Below, one piece after another: positions 20,025-32,040 of a stretch of 64,000 nt of DNA. The position numbers and the translations under genes are program-made. The notes beneath the pieces are model-generated. The model had not been told where the DNA came from. It searched no databases and saw only the letters and a program-made list of their open reading frames with translations. The stretch comes from Liopterus haemorrhoidalis (taxonomy: Eukaryota; Arthropoda; Insecta; Coleoptera; Dytiscidae). The stretch is taken from the NCBI GenBank assembly GCA_963971575.1, contig OZ020612.1, positions 67,701,869 to 67,765,868 of the forward strand, read 5' to 3'. Numbering within the stretch: the first letter of the stretch is position 1; every line of letters begins with the position of its first letter.

Positions 20025-21194
20025 GTGAGTACAGTCTATATACATAAAAATTAAACATATCTTTTATTCGAACATCACTTAAAAACTACTGGATCGATTT
20101 TTGTAATTTTTAACAGAATTGTAGACCTATGGATATTTTCGATATATAAATTTTGAAAATGTTATTAATGAACTGAACAACAAACTAAAAATGTTTCCGC
20201 ATTACCGACATTGCGAGAAAGACAATATCTACACCGTCTGGTACATTGGACATAAATTTTGACTTCACCTACATGTCTAGGGCATCATTTCTCATAATAT
20301 AGACATATTTTCATGTATCAGAAGGCCGCCGAAATTTTATTTAAAAAAAAATAAAACAATAGAGGTATTTAAACAAAAGAGAACGTAAAATATGTAATTT
20401 TTCATGATAATTAACGTAATATATTCGTTATAATACACAATTCACAAAAAAAAAACACCGAACGCTTTTTCTTAAATTCTTTTATTTGGATTTTTCATAT
20501 TGTTAATTTACGATAAATATTTTCGGCCAGCGAAAATCCAAAACGGAAACAGGTAGAGACTCACTGATTATTATTTTTTTATATTTGAATAAAAACGTGC
20601 GAAATACAATACTAATCCTGTGTGTTTCAGCATTATTTGTATTTAATTTCTGTGTGGAGGGCGGAACGTATATGAGCACGTCAGCAGTATTTCTTACTGT
20701 TCAAACAGAGGGTTGAAATTTACTGTGCCCTCTAGACAACTCTATTAGCTGCACTCTGTGAAAAGAGCATCTACACTCTAAAATACTCTTAACAATGTTT
20801 AAATTTGAGATTATCCAGGATTTTAAACTTGATGAGGGGTGTCAGAATCTTAATTGAAAAATAATGTAACAGATTTTTTTACAAATTCAATCCTATGTTG
20901 GTGTCCTAGCGGCCTTTTGTATCAAATTTATAATGCAGGTATAAATTGAATTCCATTTCGCTAATCTCGTTAACTCTACCTGAGCCAGCGGCCTTTTATA
21001 TGAAATTTATAAAGGTATAAATTAAATTCCATCTCGCTATTATCATCATATTTGTCGATTTATCTACGCTGTTTCGTGAATGGACTCGCTTAGACCCAAC
21101 CTTAGTTATCTTAGAATCTCTCTTTAAAATCTTCAGAACTACAAAGATCTTCTTTTGTCACTGTGTGACTCTCGGATCATACGTTCGTCATCAC
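20025..21194. other. Phosphatase intron, no exon found
   Basis: No further phosphatase exon recognised. Two similar ~55-bp stretches around CGGCCTTTTGTATCAAATTT (about 20909 and 20988) form a small diverged direct duplication. Confidence 0.45.
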
Positions 21195-21415
21195 TGGTCT
21201 AGGGTTTCGTGGGTATAAACAAGAAACCCTGTACGCTCCAAGGCCCTTTGAACGATCTGGGCCATATTTTGTACAATTATTCTTTAAGACCGTGCGGAAG
21301 TAAAGGCGCATAGAAGTGTCAGGATTTCGTAGGTATAACCAAGAAACCCTAGGTACTCCTAGGTCCTTTGTCCTTTGACAGTTACTCTTTAGGACCTTGC
21401 GGAAATAATGACTTA
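21195..21415 (-). repeat. Diverged antisense units of the 120-bp satellite
   Basis: AGGGTTTCGTGGGTATAAAC (21201) and AGGATTTCGTAGGTATAACC (21321) each begin a ~30-bp imperfect hairpin ending AAGAAACCCT. They are exactly 120 bp apart. The sequence between aligns with the reverse complement of the monomer at 46640-47465, so this is a second, older array of the same satellite with about two units. Confidence 0.7.
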
Positions 21416-23345
21416 AAAGAAAATTATTTTATTTTTTTTATTGATTTTTTGAAATTTTAATTTTTAATTATATTGACGTGTGTAAATAGTTTAGAAAAAT
21501 ACAGCGAGAAGACAGGAATTTCCTTTTAATAGTTGACTGGATGGTTGTTTTAACACCGTACACTCGTTCAAGACTATAATTTCCGTTCCTAGGGGGGAGT
21601 CTAACTCGTGGACCCCCCCTTATATATGCGTCTGGTCTTTATTCCTAAACAGTGATAGTGACATATCACAGCTACACAATCACCCGTGCAATGCCGGGCA
21701 AATCAGGTAGTTGTTAATAAAAACTAAGTTTTAATATTATGTTATTATTTGTATGACACACTAGTGCGGATATGTAGTTCATTTTCACACTAGTGTCGAA
21801 ATGAATTACATTACCTGACTGAAATGAGTATTGTATTGTAAAAGAGTATTGTGTACAAAAGTCTATGTTTGATAAGAATATTTGCATGTAGATGGCATGG
21901 CGATGGCGATGGCGATGAATGTATTAGTAGTTATTAATAGTAGCAATGAATCAAATGGGCCCTTAGCCAGGGAGTGAAGCGTATGTGAGCTTGATAAATG
22001 ATCTTTAGATAGTGTGACCAGTGCATTAAAGTGACTTATTGCTAACGGCGAACGTCACCGGCCCTTTGTATTATTGGACAGACATGCGTGGCCGTAATTG
22101 GAGGCCACAGTCAATATTAATGTTTTTCAACCAGGCTAGTAACATATTGCAAGCATTTTTAGAACATTGCAAAATACGTTTGCAAATGTTATAATAAAAA
22201 AAAACCTACCAGAATTTTCACACATTTTAAGGTTTCGTATGTGAAATATCTTAAGTGAAATATCAGTTATCATCTCATCTTCATTGCAAGGTTTATGGGT
22301 ATTTTGCGAAGTGAAGAAGGCGCAACATCGTTGAATGTTAATACTAATAAATGAAAAATTGTCAGTGATTTTATTACAGCGTCACTAGAAAATAACCTAA
22401 AAGTTGCCTAAAGAAAGAATAGTTTAATAATAATTTATGGTACAAGTACATAAAACAGTACTAGTTTTCAAGAATGGAAAGGACGAACGAGCAGTAGGCG
22501 AGTAGACTTCGTTCAATGTAAGAAAAATACAGGCGAAAGTTAGTGGTTCCCTTGCTCAGAAACCAAATTTCGAAAACAATAAAAAACAGAAAGTCGCTAG
22601 ATAAAGTGATTTTTAGTAGTTTTTGAGCGGCCGTAGAAAAAGTATTATATGTAACATATAAGGAAAATGGTCAATATTAATACTAAGTTTTTGAATAAAT
22701 ATTATCATAGTTCATTTCTTAACGCGGTGCGGAAGTAGATACTATATTTTTTAATGTTGCCTTTCATGTTAAAAAACAGAGTTTAGCTGATCTTTTGTGA
22801 GGCTTTTTCTAGTTTATATAACTGTCCATGTTATTTTTTGGTTATGTAATATTTTATACAACCACTTTTATGGAGAGTCTTATAATTTGTTCCATAAATC
22901 TGTCGGTGACATGTATGTATGTTGGTATTGTTGCAATCCATTGATCAAAGGGCCAATAAAAGTGATATTGGGTATTTGCACGCCATCCCGGACCCTCGAG
23001 ACATACAATTCAATCCTGGTAGCCCTCCACCCCCCTGCATGTCTCGCGACAATCTTCCCCTAACATCTCACAATAATGCAAGAGTTTCCAAAATTCAGTT
23101 TACTTTAAAACGAGATTGGAATACATTGCAAATGTAATAATGTCTCAAGATGACAAAATTTAGTTGATGTGAAGAGTAAAATTTCACTCATTTCAGAATT
23201 TCGCAGGTATTTATTAAGTGATGACGACCAACCGAGAGCATATTGAATGTCTTTGGCAATATTTTTTTTTTTGTAATTAAATCAAAATGAATATTTTGAA
23301 AATTAGTTACACTCTGGTAATCTATGTATTAAGAGCTTTCACTTA
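21416..23345. other. No gene recognised
   Basis: Only short anonymous ORFs. A GCGATG hexamer run lies at about 21898-21917. TGCAATGCCGGGCAAATCAG at about 21690 resembles a decayed Helitron-type end. About 80 bp at 22340-22420 recur inverted at about 26205-26300. Confidence 0.4.
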
Positions 23346-24104
23346 ATAGGGGAAACTTCCTAAGCTCCCTGACATCTGGTGGCAATTTGCGGAAGACACG
23401 GAAGTGACATTGTTTTATTTTGTTCAATGGAGAAATACGTGTTTTTTTGTTGTTTGTGTTTTATTTTTGTGAATCATGGAAAAAATAACAATAAAATTTG
23501 TTGTGTGCCGCAATGTAAATCGTGAATAAGGAAGTATACTTCTTAAACATTCCATAATTTACCTAAATCGAAAAAAATATCAATTGAAACGACGTTTGGA
23601 GGCAGAGAGAAAGTGGATCGTAGGTTTTGATGGACCCAAAAACTAAATATGGGCAAAAATCCAAGCCCATGCATGCATGTTTGCTAGTTGCATTTTATGA
23701 AAAGTGATTTTTACGTCCAAAAAAAGCGTTTATCCCACCTAAACTTTGCTTAAATCATCAGTTGATATATTAAAAGGCCCTTCTACTCTTTCAGGCGAAG
23801 ATATTAATTTTTACTAATATGTTTACCATATTTTTGTTGTTATTATATTGACAGACAGTCAAAAAGAATTAAAAATACAATGAAAAACTAAAAATTTCCC
23901 TGAAATTTCTTTAGAATAGTATATTATTACATATCTTGTGAATCGTTGATTACCTTTAGTTAAGAAAAAGCTCGGAAAACAGGAAAAATACAAGTCGTTT
24001 ACATTTTCACCATGTTAACAAATACACGAGTAACAGTTTAATGTCACTTTCGAGTGTTCCAGCTTTGCCGCATATGGCGCTGCGATCTTAAAAAGTTTCC
24101 CCTA
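23346..24104. mobile_element. P/THAP-like element
   Basis: Short inverted ends (ATAGGGGAAACTT at left, AAGTTTCCCCTAT at right) bound 759 bp. These hold a degraded THAP-type zinc-finger coding stretch near the left end and the 340-bp repeat shared with 3283-3625 on the right. No target duplication is evident. P-superfamily transposons carry N-terminal THAP domains, which supports the call; the catalytic region is absent. Confidence 0.5.
23476..23645 (+). pseudogene. THAP-domain remnant
   Basis: Pieces in shifting frames: CCVPQCKS (start of the C2CH finger), FHNLPKSKK, then RRLEAERKWIVGF. These match the C-x-x-x-x-C, FH-x-x-P and K-W blocks of a THAP domain in the right order. Several stops and frame changes make it non-functional. 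Confidence 0.45.
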
Positions 24105-24740
24105 TACCCTACATCAGGGTTCGACTGCAGACTCTTCTCTTGCGACTCTAAAGTCGCCGATTCTCTCGGTTTCTGCTCTTAGGTATTTTTATTGTACATA
24201 AATACCCTGTGTTTTCATATTTGCGATATTAAAATAATACGTAACATAAATTTCAATGTATAATTAGTGTTGACACAAACAGTTATATTTAATTAATTAA
24301 ATTTGCAAATGTTTAATAATTATAAACAAAGCTGAGCCGGAGACCTTTCATCAATAGTTTGTTCAGCAGACGTAAAAATCAGGCCGACTAATTAAAAATA
24401 TTAACATTAGAATGTGCACAGCTCGGCACAGCACGGCGTGGTAATATGCGCGAGCGTCAACGACCGTTTACCTAACTGTTCACCATTTCTGCAACACCCC
24501 CCTTAAACCACCCACGTAGTACTAAACCTACCGTATAATTCATTACTTTCTGTAAGAATTTTAAAATAAAAAAATACTGAGGGTGCTCGTAAGTAGTAAA
24601 TTCAATACTGGGTTAAGAAATTGATGGCTTTATTTTTGTTAAGACCACGATTTTCGCCTAAAATGTGTAAAAAAAATTGTTCCCCACACTATTTCCCCCA
24701 GGGATTCGTCTAAAACTCTGAAAAAAGTCTCAGTGATGTA
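24105..24740. other. No gene recognised
   Basis: AT-rich, no ORF of interest. The stretch 24660-24735 resembles sequence near 41160-41250 (ATTTTGT/CCCACAC...TCTGAAAAAA), hinting at a decayed relative of the TIR element at 40774. Confidence 0.35.
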
Positions 24741-26033
24741 GGGGAGACCTGGGAGACTTTGGAGACTTTTTGTACTTATAGCCCTTAAATCCATAAAAAA
24801 GCAAATTGAATCTCGGTTTGTATCTCGTTAGTAACTTTAGCTATCAGATGTCTTTTATCCATTGACAATATTATAATTGCATTACAATATTATAATTGCA
24901 ACCAAATCTATGGTAATTAAAAGACAACCGTGTAACCTGTCCATTGTCTCCTCATCCCAGCTGGACTGAGCTTAGGGAGAAAATGGACAGCGTACATATA
25001 TTCAAAAAACTTTATTTTTCTACAAAAATGACAATACTATTATCGTCGTGGTAACTGAAACTGGTAACCGGAACACATTTCCTACAAATATACTTAAAAA
25101 GTTATTGCAAGCTGTACTCTGACAAGTCAATATTAAAATATACCATCCCTTCAAACCTGGGCCTACTATCATTAATTGGTTTCGGTAGTACCGCCACAAC
25201 ATCCTTACAACTAATTGTGGCATTTTCCTCGAGTTTCTAGTAACGTATTCATATGTCAAACGCCTCACAAATTTAGGTGTGAGCCCATAAAACATTGCTG
25301 CAGATTTAAGTAAATATTCTTCCAATGCTCCATTCTCCATGTCTCCATTTCAGGTGTGAGGATTTGGCTTTTACAAAAGTTTGGTTTGAATTCCATATTG
25401 TCAATTCCGACATCTTTTGCCTTTTTTACATAGATAGCGAGTCTGTTTTTTTATTACTTTGTGACACGCAGCACTTCTCCTGATGCTTAGATGACGGCTC
25501 GTTCCATAGCCTCTGGATCGAAATCCCTCTCACTTTTTTTTGTAAATGTTTGGCATTTTGAAATTCTTAAATTTGGAAAATAAAATAAATTAAAAGTGTG
25601 CTTAAGAGACATTGGACAGTCCATTCTCTCCTGTCCATTGTCTCCTCAGTATGTACACATACAATTTCAACGACAAATAAACAAAGATGGTGATATTAAA
25701 GGCGTTTTTTATCTTTCAACCTCAAATTATAAACATCCAAGAAGTACCTGTCAAAATATGAGTTGAAATAAAACATTCATTGTTAAAATATATCTTACGA
25801 TAGGTACATATAAGATTACATGATACTTACCAAAAATGAATAAAATTTTTTCACATTTTTTCAATTTGTTGTATCCGGATGATGCACTTATCACAATTGA
25901 ATGGCTACTGAACGACTTTACAAAACCATTAGAAATAACGTGTTGTTAAAACCATTAGAAATAACGTGTTAACGGGTTGGAGATATGGACTCGTCCATTC
26001 TCTCCTCGTGTCCAATGTCTCCCAGGTCTCCCC
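24741..26033. mobile_element. Tigger/pogo-like element, 1.3 kb
   Basis: The ends GGGGAGACCTGGGAGACTTT and its mirrored complement at 26014-26033 are flanked by TA (24739-24740 and 26034-26035). Repeated subterminal TCCATTGTCTCCT/GAGACATTGGAC motifs occur at both sides. It contains only the N-terminal DNA-binding part of a transposase on the minus strand, so it is an internally deleted copy. Confidence 0.85.
25150..25545 (-). pseudogene. Tigger-like transposase N-terminal remnant
   Basis: On the minus strand, ERDFDPEAMERAV opens the first HTH. After frame breaks, MENGALEEYLLKSAAMFYGL and TYEYVTRNSRKMPQ follow, the second CENP-B-type helix region (usual form LxxYLLxxAxxxYGLTxxxVRxLAYEYA). The reading then goes out of frame and the DDE domain is absent. 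Confidence 0.7.
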
Positions 26034-26689
26034 TACCTGGTTTCCTATTTACCCGAGTATGGAATTGAATGGGGATCTTAAAAATTACAAGAGATACGAT
26101 TTCGGTTAAATTAGGCCGAATTATCACTGTAACTAATGCATTTGAATAACACTTATTTGTTTCGATAAAATGCATAGCATATTTGACATAAGCAAAAAAA
26201 AAAAAAAGGTTTTAAATAAAACTTTCCTTAGGCAACTTTTGATTACTTTCTAGTAGCGTCTATATTTATGATCTACTGCCCATTTTTCATTTATTAGTAT
26301 TTACTTAAATAAACTTTTTATTATTGAAATGAAAATATTTTTTTTCTGATTTCAATGGCTTGTTTTCAGCTGTTTTCAAGCTCTTGTATTGTACAGTGGG
26401 ATCATTAATTCCTGCGCATTATGCAATACTTGACAGAAACATTTAGTTATCGAACATATTTCCAAAGACATGTACACATACGTAGATTCTATTTTTATTA
26501 CCTTATACCAATTGATTATTAAATGAACACTGTTTTTCTCTACACGCCAATGAATTGATAACAAATATTAAGTTCGTTCGCATTTCTGTAAATTATAAAT
26601 ATGTATCATGAAATTGTGAACGTAATAGGCATAACACTTTATTAACTTTTAAAATAATAATTTCACTGTTACAAAGTATTTTGTTTAAG
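26034..26689. other. No gene recognised
   Basis: About 100 bp at 26205-26300 are an inverted relative of 22340-22420. The rest is anonymous AT-rich DNA. Confidence 0.4.
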
Positions 26690-27366
26690 TTTGTTGTGGT
26701 GACGGTCGGTTCTGTTGTGGTCACAGCTTATTATTTTTTTTTTATCTAAATTTAACTGACGCTGCATGTTTTTCCCTTAAACAGGCTTACGATTTTCATA
26801 AAAAATTGTTACGCTTCTGCGGTTCTTACATAAAAATTACATCATCTTTTCTCATCGATTATTAAAATAATTAAACAATTTAATTGTTTATATTATCTGT
26901 GAAATCAGTGACTAATGTAAGCTCTAACTACTTTATTGCGTCTAAATATAGTACAGTTAGTTTTGGCTTAAAAAATGTATTGGTTTATTATTTTTTATTG
27001 TTTTGATTATCGAAAACAACGATGACAAGCATGAGAACTTTGTGAATGTCAAAGGAAATGACGTTTGAATATATTCTCAGAATAAAACTATAAGAAAATG
27101 CTATTAAACAAAAAATATGTATTGATTTTCTATAATAAAACTGAAATTTACTTCTAAATGACACACATCACAAGCAGATTAAAACTATTGTACGAGGCAA
27201 GGTCAGTAATTAAGTCACAAAAGGCTATTAAAAAAAACCTCAAGAAAATACTTAGCAGTAAACAAGTTTTATTTTTAAACAAAACAGAGATCCATCGAAA
27301 TCTCGAAGTGTCAAAATCGGTATGATCACAATACCTCCCTTATATATGTTGGCGGTGGGTAAAAAT
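26690..27366. repeat. Family R fragments in opposite orientation
   Basis: A + strand tail piece (GACGGTCGGTTCTGTTGTGG, 26690-26735) and a minus-strand head piece (27292-27366; complement of ACCGCCAACATATATAAGGG and the following 50 bp) flank about 550 bp of unrelated AT-rich DNA. Whether this is one rearranged copy or two fragments is not clear. Confidence 0.6.
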
Positions 27367-27464
27367 GATGTATTATTTGAACATTTCTACTTTCAAGTTC
27401 GGGGATCTCTGTCTAAAGTTTCTATGATACTGAATAAAAATATTGACCATGTGGATTATATATA

Positions 27465-27838
27465 TTATTGTGGATCTTCAGTAGGTTGCCTTATCTGAGG
27501 ACCATCAAATATTCTGGCTTTCAGTTTTTCAGAGTTAATCCCAGGAAATTTACTTGTCAAGTAGCCGACACAAAGTCCATCTCGATTTAAAGCCTTCAAA
27601 AATTGCTGCATAAACCCAAACTTGATATGCAAGGGTGGAAATATAATTTTCTCTCTCGCAACCAAAGGTTCGTTGACAACGTTTTGTTTTTCTTGAATTA
27701 TGACATTTCTTAATGGAAATCACCCAATTTCTGTTAACCCAGTGCTGATCCTTAGCTCTGCTGTCCCAAAGACATAAAAAACAAGGATATTTTGTATATC
27801 CACTTTGCTGTCCAACGAGAAAGTTTACCGTTTTTAGA
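27465..27838 (-). pseudogene. Fragment of a repeat-associated arthropod protein family
   Basis: Two blocks in different frames: FLVGQQSGYTKYPCFLCLWD plus SRAKDQHWVNRNWV, then NVVNEPLVAREKIIFPPLHI plus KFGFMQQFLKALNRDG and SEKLKARIFDGPQIRQ. From memory, this text belongs to a multi-copy family often found beside transposons in insect genomes (CFLCLWDSR...PPLHIKLG...GPQIR), function unknown. A frameshift separates the blocks and the ends are missing, so it is a pseudogene piece. Confidence 0.55.
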
Positions 27839-28452
27839 TAAAAAACTAAAATCAGTTAGTCTGTATCTCAAAAACTAGAGCTGCTACGAAAAAGAGTGAG
27901 GTATTTTTGGAATCAGCACATCAAAAATATCCAAAATCAGTTCTTACTTTTCCGGCACCAAGATAAAAAATTATTTTGTTGGCCAGTGTTATTTACTGAT
28001 TCAGTATTACTGCGAGTATTATTGACCACGTCCCCATAACAGTTTACTTTTACCTTTCGGGCTAAAATGGAAGTAACATCACCGTTAGTAATTTGTAAAT
28101 TTTTACTTAAAATGTAAAAATACTTGGCGTAGGTTTTCCTCCTACTTAAACCCTAGTAAAGGCAGCTTTCGTAGGCGTCTAATACCTAGAGAATACATGT
28201 TCCTGGGTATATTAGAAAACAATAAACACACCAGCACGTCTTTTAGAAGTTGTTTCTTAAGATTTGTCCAAGATCATGTTCCGAATGACTTGCTACTGAG
28301 ACTGTCTCGGTCCGGTGCTTCTAGACCCCAAATATGAAGGTCACTCGTAATAAAAATCAGTTTTAAATTACAGTGGCGTACAAATGAGACTATTAGGAGG
28401 TATCAGCACCTTAAAAGTATTACATCGTTTAAACAATTGAAAAAAATAATAA
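27839..28452. other. No gene recognised
   Basis: AT-rich anonymous sequence without supported ORFs. Confidence 0.4.
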
Positions 28453-28855
28453 TATCGGCTTCCAGTTGCTAATAAACTGTCCAATAAATTTATTAGCAAC
28501 ATATTTTTTTTTTTCTGAGAGTTCCACCCCGAAATAGTTATTAAGTTGCTAATAAATAGGCTTATTTGTCTAATAACTTATAGGCAACATGAAGTGCTTA
28601 ATAAAGTGACATATAACCAAAAACAAGTTCGCAAAATGTGTTAATATTTCAATTTTAATTGAAAAACAGTATAATTTTAAAAGAATATACAAATGTCTAG
28701 TTTTTATATATCCATATTTTTTCTATAATGGTGATTTTAGTGTTTTATATACATTTTAGTTGTATTTTGACGAAATCGACGATCTGTTTGGATGAATTTA
28801 TAAATCACAGACAACCGTTTTTAGAATATTTTGGGCATTTATTGTAAATGTAATA

Positions 28856-30165
28856 CAAGGTATATCAAAAGAAATTTTATATTTAGTGGATCGATTAAAA
28901 AAAAAGTAAGCCGTATATAGAAAAAATGTTTATTAATTATTAAAATACACTTTTTGGGGATTTATTTCTTAAAAATAATATCGTCTAAATGTAGACCCTC
29001 GCGTTCTCGGCACTCATTTAATCGAACAGTAAAATTACTTATGACGTCTCGGCAGGTGGACTCAGGGATGGCTGCCATTTCGTGACGGATATTTTCTTTC
29101 AAATGCGCCAGTGAAGTCGGTTTATTGGCGTAAACTTTAGATTTAAGATAACCCCATAGGAAAAAGTCCATAGGGGTTAAATCTGGACTGTGTGGAGGCC
29201 AATTTATGTCACCTCTCCGGGAGATCAATTTGCCTGAGAAAATTTCACGAACACGTGGCAGAGACATATTGGACGTGTGTGAAGTTGCACCGTCCTATTG
29301 GAACCATGTTCTTTGGTTATAGCCAGGAAAGTTTTGTAGTTCAGGTACCAAGAAGTTGTCTAACATCTCCACATAACGCTCTGAATTCACTGTAACTGCA
29401 CGCCCCCTTTCGTCTTCAAAAAAGTAAAGGCCGATAATTCCTCGCGCCGACATCGCAGCCCATACGGTCACTTTAGGCGAATGTAGGGGTTTCTGATGTT
29501 TGCGTTTCGGATTCGTTGCACTCCAGTAGCGGCAGTTCTGCTTATTTACGTGGCCATTAAGATGAAAATGAGCTTCATCCGAAAACAAAATGTTGGTAAA
29601 CGTTGAAAATCGCTCAATCACCTGATTTACGAAATTAAGCCTCTGACTGGCATCTTGGGGCTTTAATTCTTGCACCAATTGAATTTTGTAGGGGTGCAGC
29701 TTTAGGTCTTTGTGCATAATGCGATGTAATGATGATCTATGCACATTTAAAGCACTTCCGCGCTTCCGAATTGGAAGGTTCGGGTCGTCACGAACAGACT
29801 GATTAACATTCTCCACGTTTTCTACCGTTCTTGATGACCTAGGTCGCCCGAATTTTGATTTATCCAGCGTTGTACCAGTCTCTTCAAACTTTTTAACCCA
29901 ATGTCGAATGAGAGGAATGCTTGGCGCATCATTTAAGTGGCGAAAACCTCGAATACTGCAGAATTTTCTACGCGCTACAGTCGCCGAATCACCGTTTTTG
30001 TAAAACTCTCGCACGCATAACGCGCGATCTGCTCCCGAGAAACGCTCCATAGCGACTCAATTCCCAAGAGCCAGGCTACCGATTGACATAACCCCCGCGC
30101 CCCTCGGATACGTTGCGTTCACGCAGTAAGTTAAATAAATATAAAATTTCTTTTGAGACACCTTG
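28856..30165 (-). mobile_element. DD41D mariner, nearly intact
   Basis: About 30-bp TIRs (CAAGGTATATCAAAAGAAAT at left; right complement CAAGGTGTCTCAAAAGAAAT) with TA at 28854-28855 and 30166-30167. 1310 bp. It encodes one long transposase reading frame on the minus strand broken only by a single stop codon. The target, before insertion, is represented by the uninterrupted relative near 34120. Confidence 0.93.
28962..30050 (-). pseudogene. DD41D mariner transposase, full length with one in-frame TAG
   Basis: 363 codons including the terminal stop, start MERFSGADRALCVREFY. Domains: first HTH to residue ~60 (SIPLIRHWVKKFEETG), GRPRSSRT hook, second HTH to ~115 (RGSALNVHRSSLHRIM), then the catalytic core with FSDEAHFHLNG (first D), WFQ-stop-DGATSHTS (second D) and NWPPHSPDLTPMDFFLWG (third D). 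The second and third D are 41 residues apart, the DD41D or rosa-type spacing. Codon 252 is TAG where relatives have Q (one C-to-T change). No frameshift was seen. It could cut and paste only if the stop were read through, so it is best called recently inactivated. Confidence 0.93.
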
Positions 30166-30215
30166 TATATAAAGAACAAATATAAATATATATTTTTAAA
30201 TAAACATTGTCTTCT

Positions 30216-30637
30216 AACTGATGTTTCTAATTGATGAACTCCATTATGGTATTGAGTACCTTAATGAAATATTTATGGTACTCAGTACATTAAAGTATGT
30301 CATTATGAAATTCAAATTAACGTTAATAATGTTGCCATTATGATACGGCTAGCAGATAAATATATTGTTGCTCTCTATTGGTACACAACCTTCAACACTA
30401 TACCCTTGTTTTAGTTTGATGGCGCGTGTAGCTTGACTACTCGAATCAAATATTTTGTAATATTAGTGTGAAATTAAGCACACCAGGTATTTGCTTTGTA
30501 CCTGTATTCAGGATATTAAATGCCACATCAAAGATCCACTAATTAATTATTATATTGTAAATCTATAGTTTCAATTATATATAAATAGTGTGTAACAGTA
30601 CCATAGCAACGAATTTAATCTTGCTGATACTCTAAGA
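30216..30637. other. No gene recognised
   Basis: Anonymous AT-rich DNA between two mobile elements. Confidence 0.4.
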
Positions 30638-31118
30638 CACCGGTTCCCAACCTGTGCTCCGCGTACACTTCTCAGGGGCTTCGCAGCCGTTCCAGAAAAT
30701 AAAATAAATAAATATTGAATAAAACTAAAAGTATTAGAAATAAAAAACAGAATCAATAAAACTGGAAATGACATTCTGAAAGAAAATTGGCCAAGTTGTA
30801 TGTATGTCCAAGTGATTTCTGACTCTAGCCGGTTTATGACTCTATGACTAGCTGGAATGTGATCGGCGATATGCATTTTTGTTTGAATAATCTGCGTGTA
30901 TTTTGATTATTTGCTTCATTTTATAAAAATCTGTCTATCTATCAATATGTGAGCTGTGAAAGAGAAAAGTGAATTTATATTAACTAAAAAATCTACCCCC
31001 TCCCACGTAACATTACTTCTAAACACCATTAATTTGTAAGACATAGGGTAGGCCTAGGGGCTCCGTCATAAAAATTTATACTAAAACAGGCTCCGCAAGT
31101 AAAAAAGGTTGGGAACTG
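30638..31118. mobile_element. hAT-like MITE (CAGTGGTTCCCAACC family), copy 1
   Basis: Opposite orientation to the copies at 50379 and 62344. It starts CACCGGTTCCCAACCTGTGC and ends with AAAAAGGTTGGGAACTG. The body, including GTAGGCCTAGGGGCTCCGTC, is shared with the other copies. The short CAG(T/G)GGTTCCCAACC ends are typical of hAT. No clear 8-bp duplication remains here. Confidence 0.75.
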
Positions 31119-32040
31119 ACATCTATGGTGTTTGACCCCCCCCTTGAAACTAATTAAGCTTCTATAAAGAGTATTTAAAAAATCTAGTTTATAAGCGATT
31201 TGTCACGGGCGATCTTCTTCGCAGAAACTCTATTTATTGTTTGCTATAATGATGTGGTGCATAGAGAAGTAAATAAAGTAATTAGAAGCGACTCGTGCTC
31301 TATGTTGGCCGTTCTATTCAAATTTGCAATGCTCCAGATCACCAGCATTCACTGTTTTCTTTCTCTGCATGGCTACACTTACATAGTTTGCATATCGACA
31401 CCAATTTAGAAATATTTTTTATTATTAAATTGGTATTTTAATTTTTGTGTTTTATGGTTTATAGTTTGGATAAGAACTGTTATAAAATAGAAATTTATGT
31501 GAATTTCTCGCTATTATACAAAAATGCAACATCTATTTGATACAGGAGTTAAATATTATGCTATACAAATTAATTCAGTGACTTTTTTAAAGAAATTAAT
31601 TTAATTTATTGAAAAATGAAATACATTTTAACCTTCAAAATTTTCGATGACTCACGTAACATTTCTTCCTGTATATCAGCAGTTCTTAGCCTTTTTCATT
31701 CACGGATTAATTACGTTAAGAATTTTCGCGAACCAGAAAAGTTAAAAGAACAAGAAAACATTTAGAAAAAATTATCATAAAGTCTGTTCCTTTGGTTTAG
31801 GCGGAACTAGATTTTCAATTCTAGTTACTTTTACCGATTGATTGAAGCTTTTGATCATTTTGTTCAGGAAAAACTTCAATATATATATAAAATAGCTAAT
31901 GACAACTTACAAAAATGAAAATTCCGGTTAGTTCCGCCTAATCGTTTGGAATAGACTGTATATTTAAAGTAAATATAGTAAATTCATTTATCAAATAATT
32001 AATAAATATATTTATACAATACTTAATAGTTTGTTTAATT
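31119..32040. other. No gene recognised
   Basis: AT-rich. A short inverted pair around TTAGGCGGAACTA (31796) and TAGTTCCGCCTAA (31930) may bracket a small MITE of about 150 bp. Confidence 0.4.

Larger units (their letters stand above)
28453..30215. mobile_element. Harbinger-like repeat, truncated, split by a mariner
   Basis: 28453-28855 plus 30166-30215 together match 33752-34170, the left half of the intact element at 33739-34806. The mariner at 28856-30165 interrupts the match at a TA. The outer end GGGCCGAGAG is missing and the right half is lost after CATTGTCTT. Confidence 0.8.

Noticed and set aside
22797..23137. Overlapping + strand ORFs with locally higher GC, possible exon.
   Set aside because: No recognised domain, no matching splice context and no homologous block elsewhere in the window.
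25020..25060. Plus-strand reading GACAATACTATTATCGTCGT looks like the DNI/T metal motif of the missing phosphatase exon.
   Set aside because: It lies inside the TIR-bounded Tigger-like element, whose minus strand encodes transposase remnants. There is no fitting acceptor and the following residues do not match PP2C.
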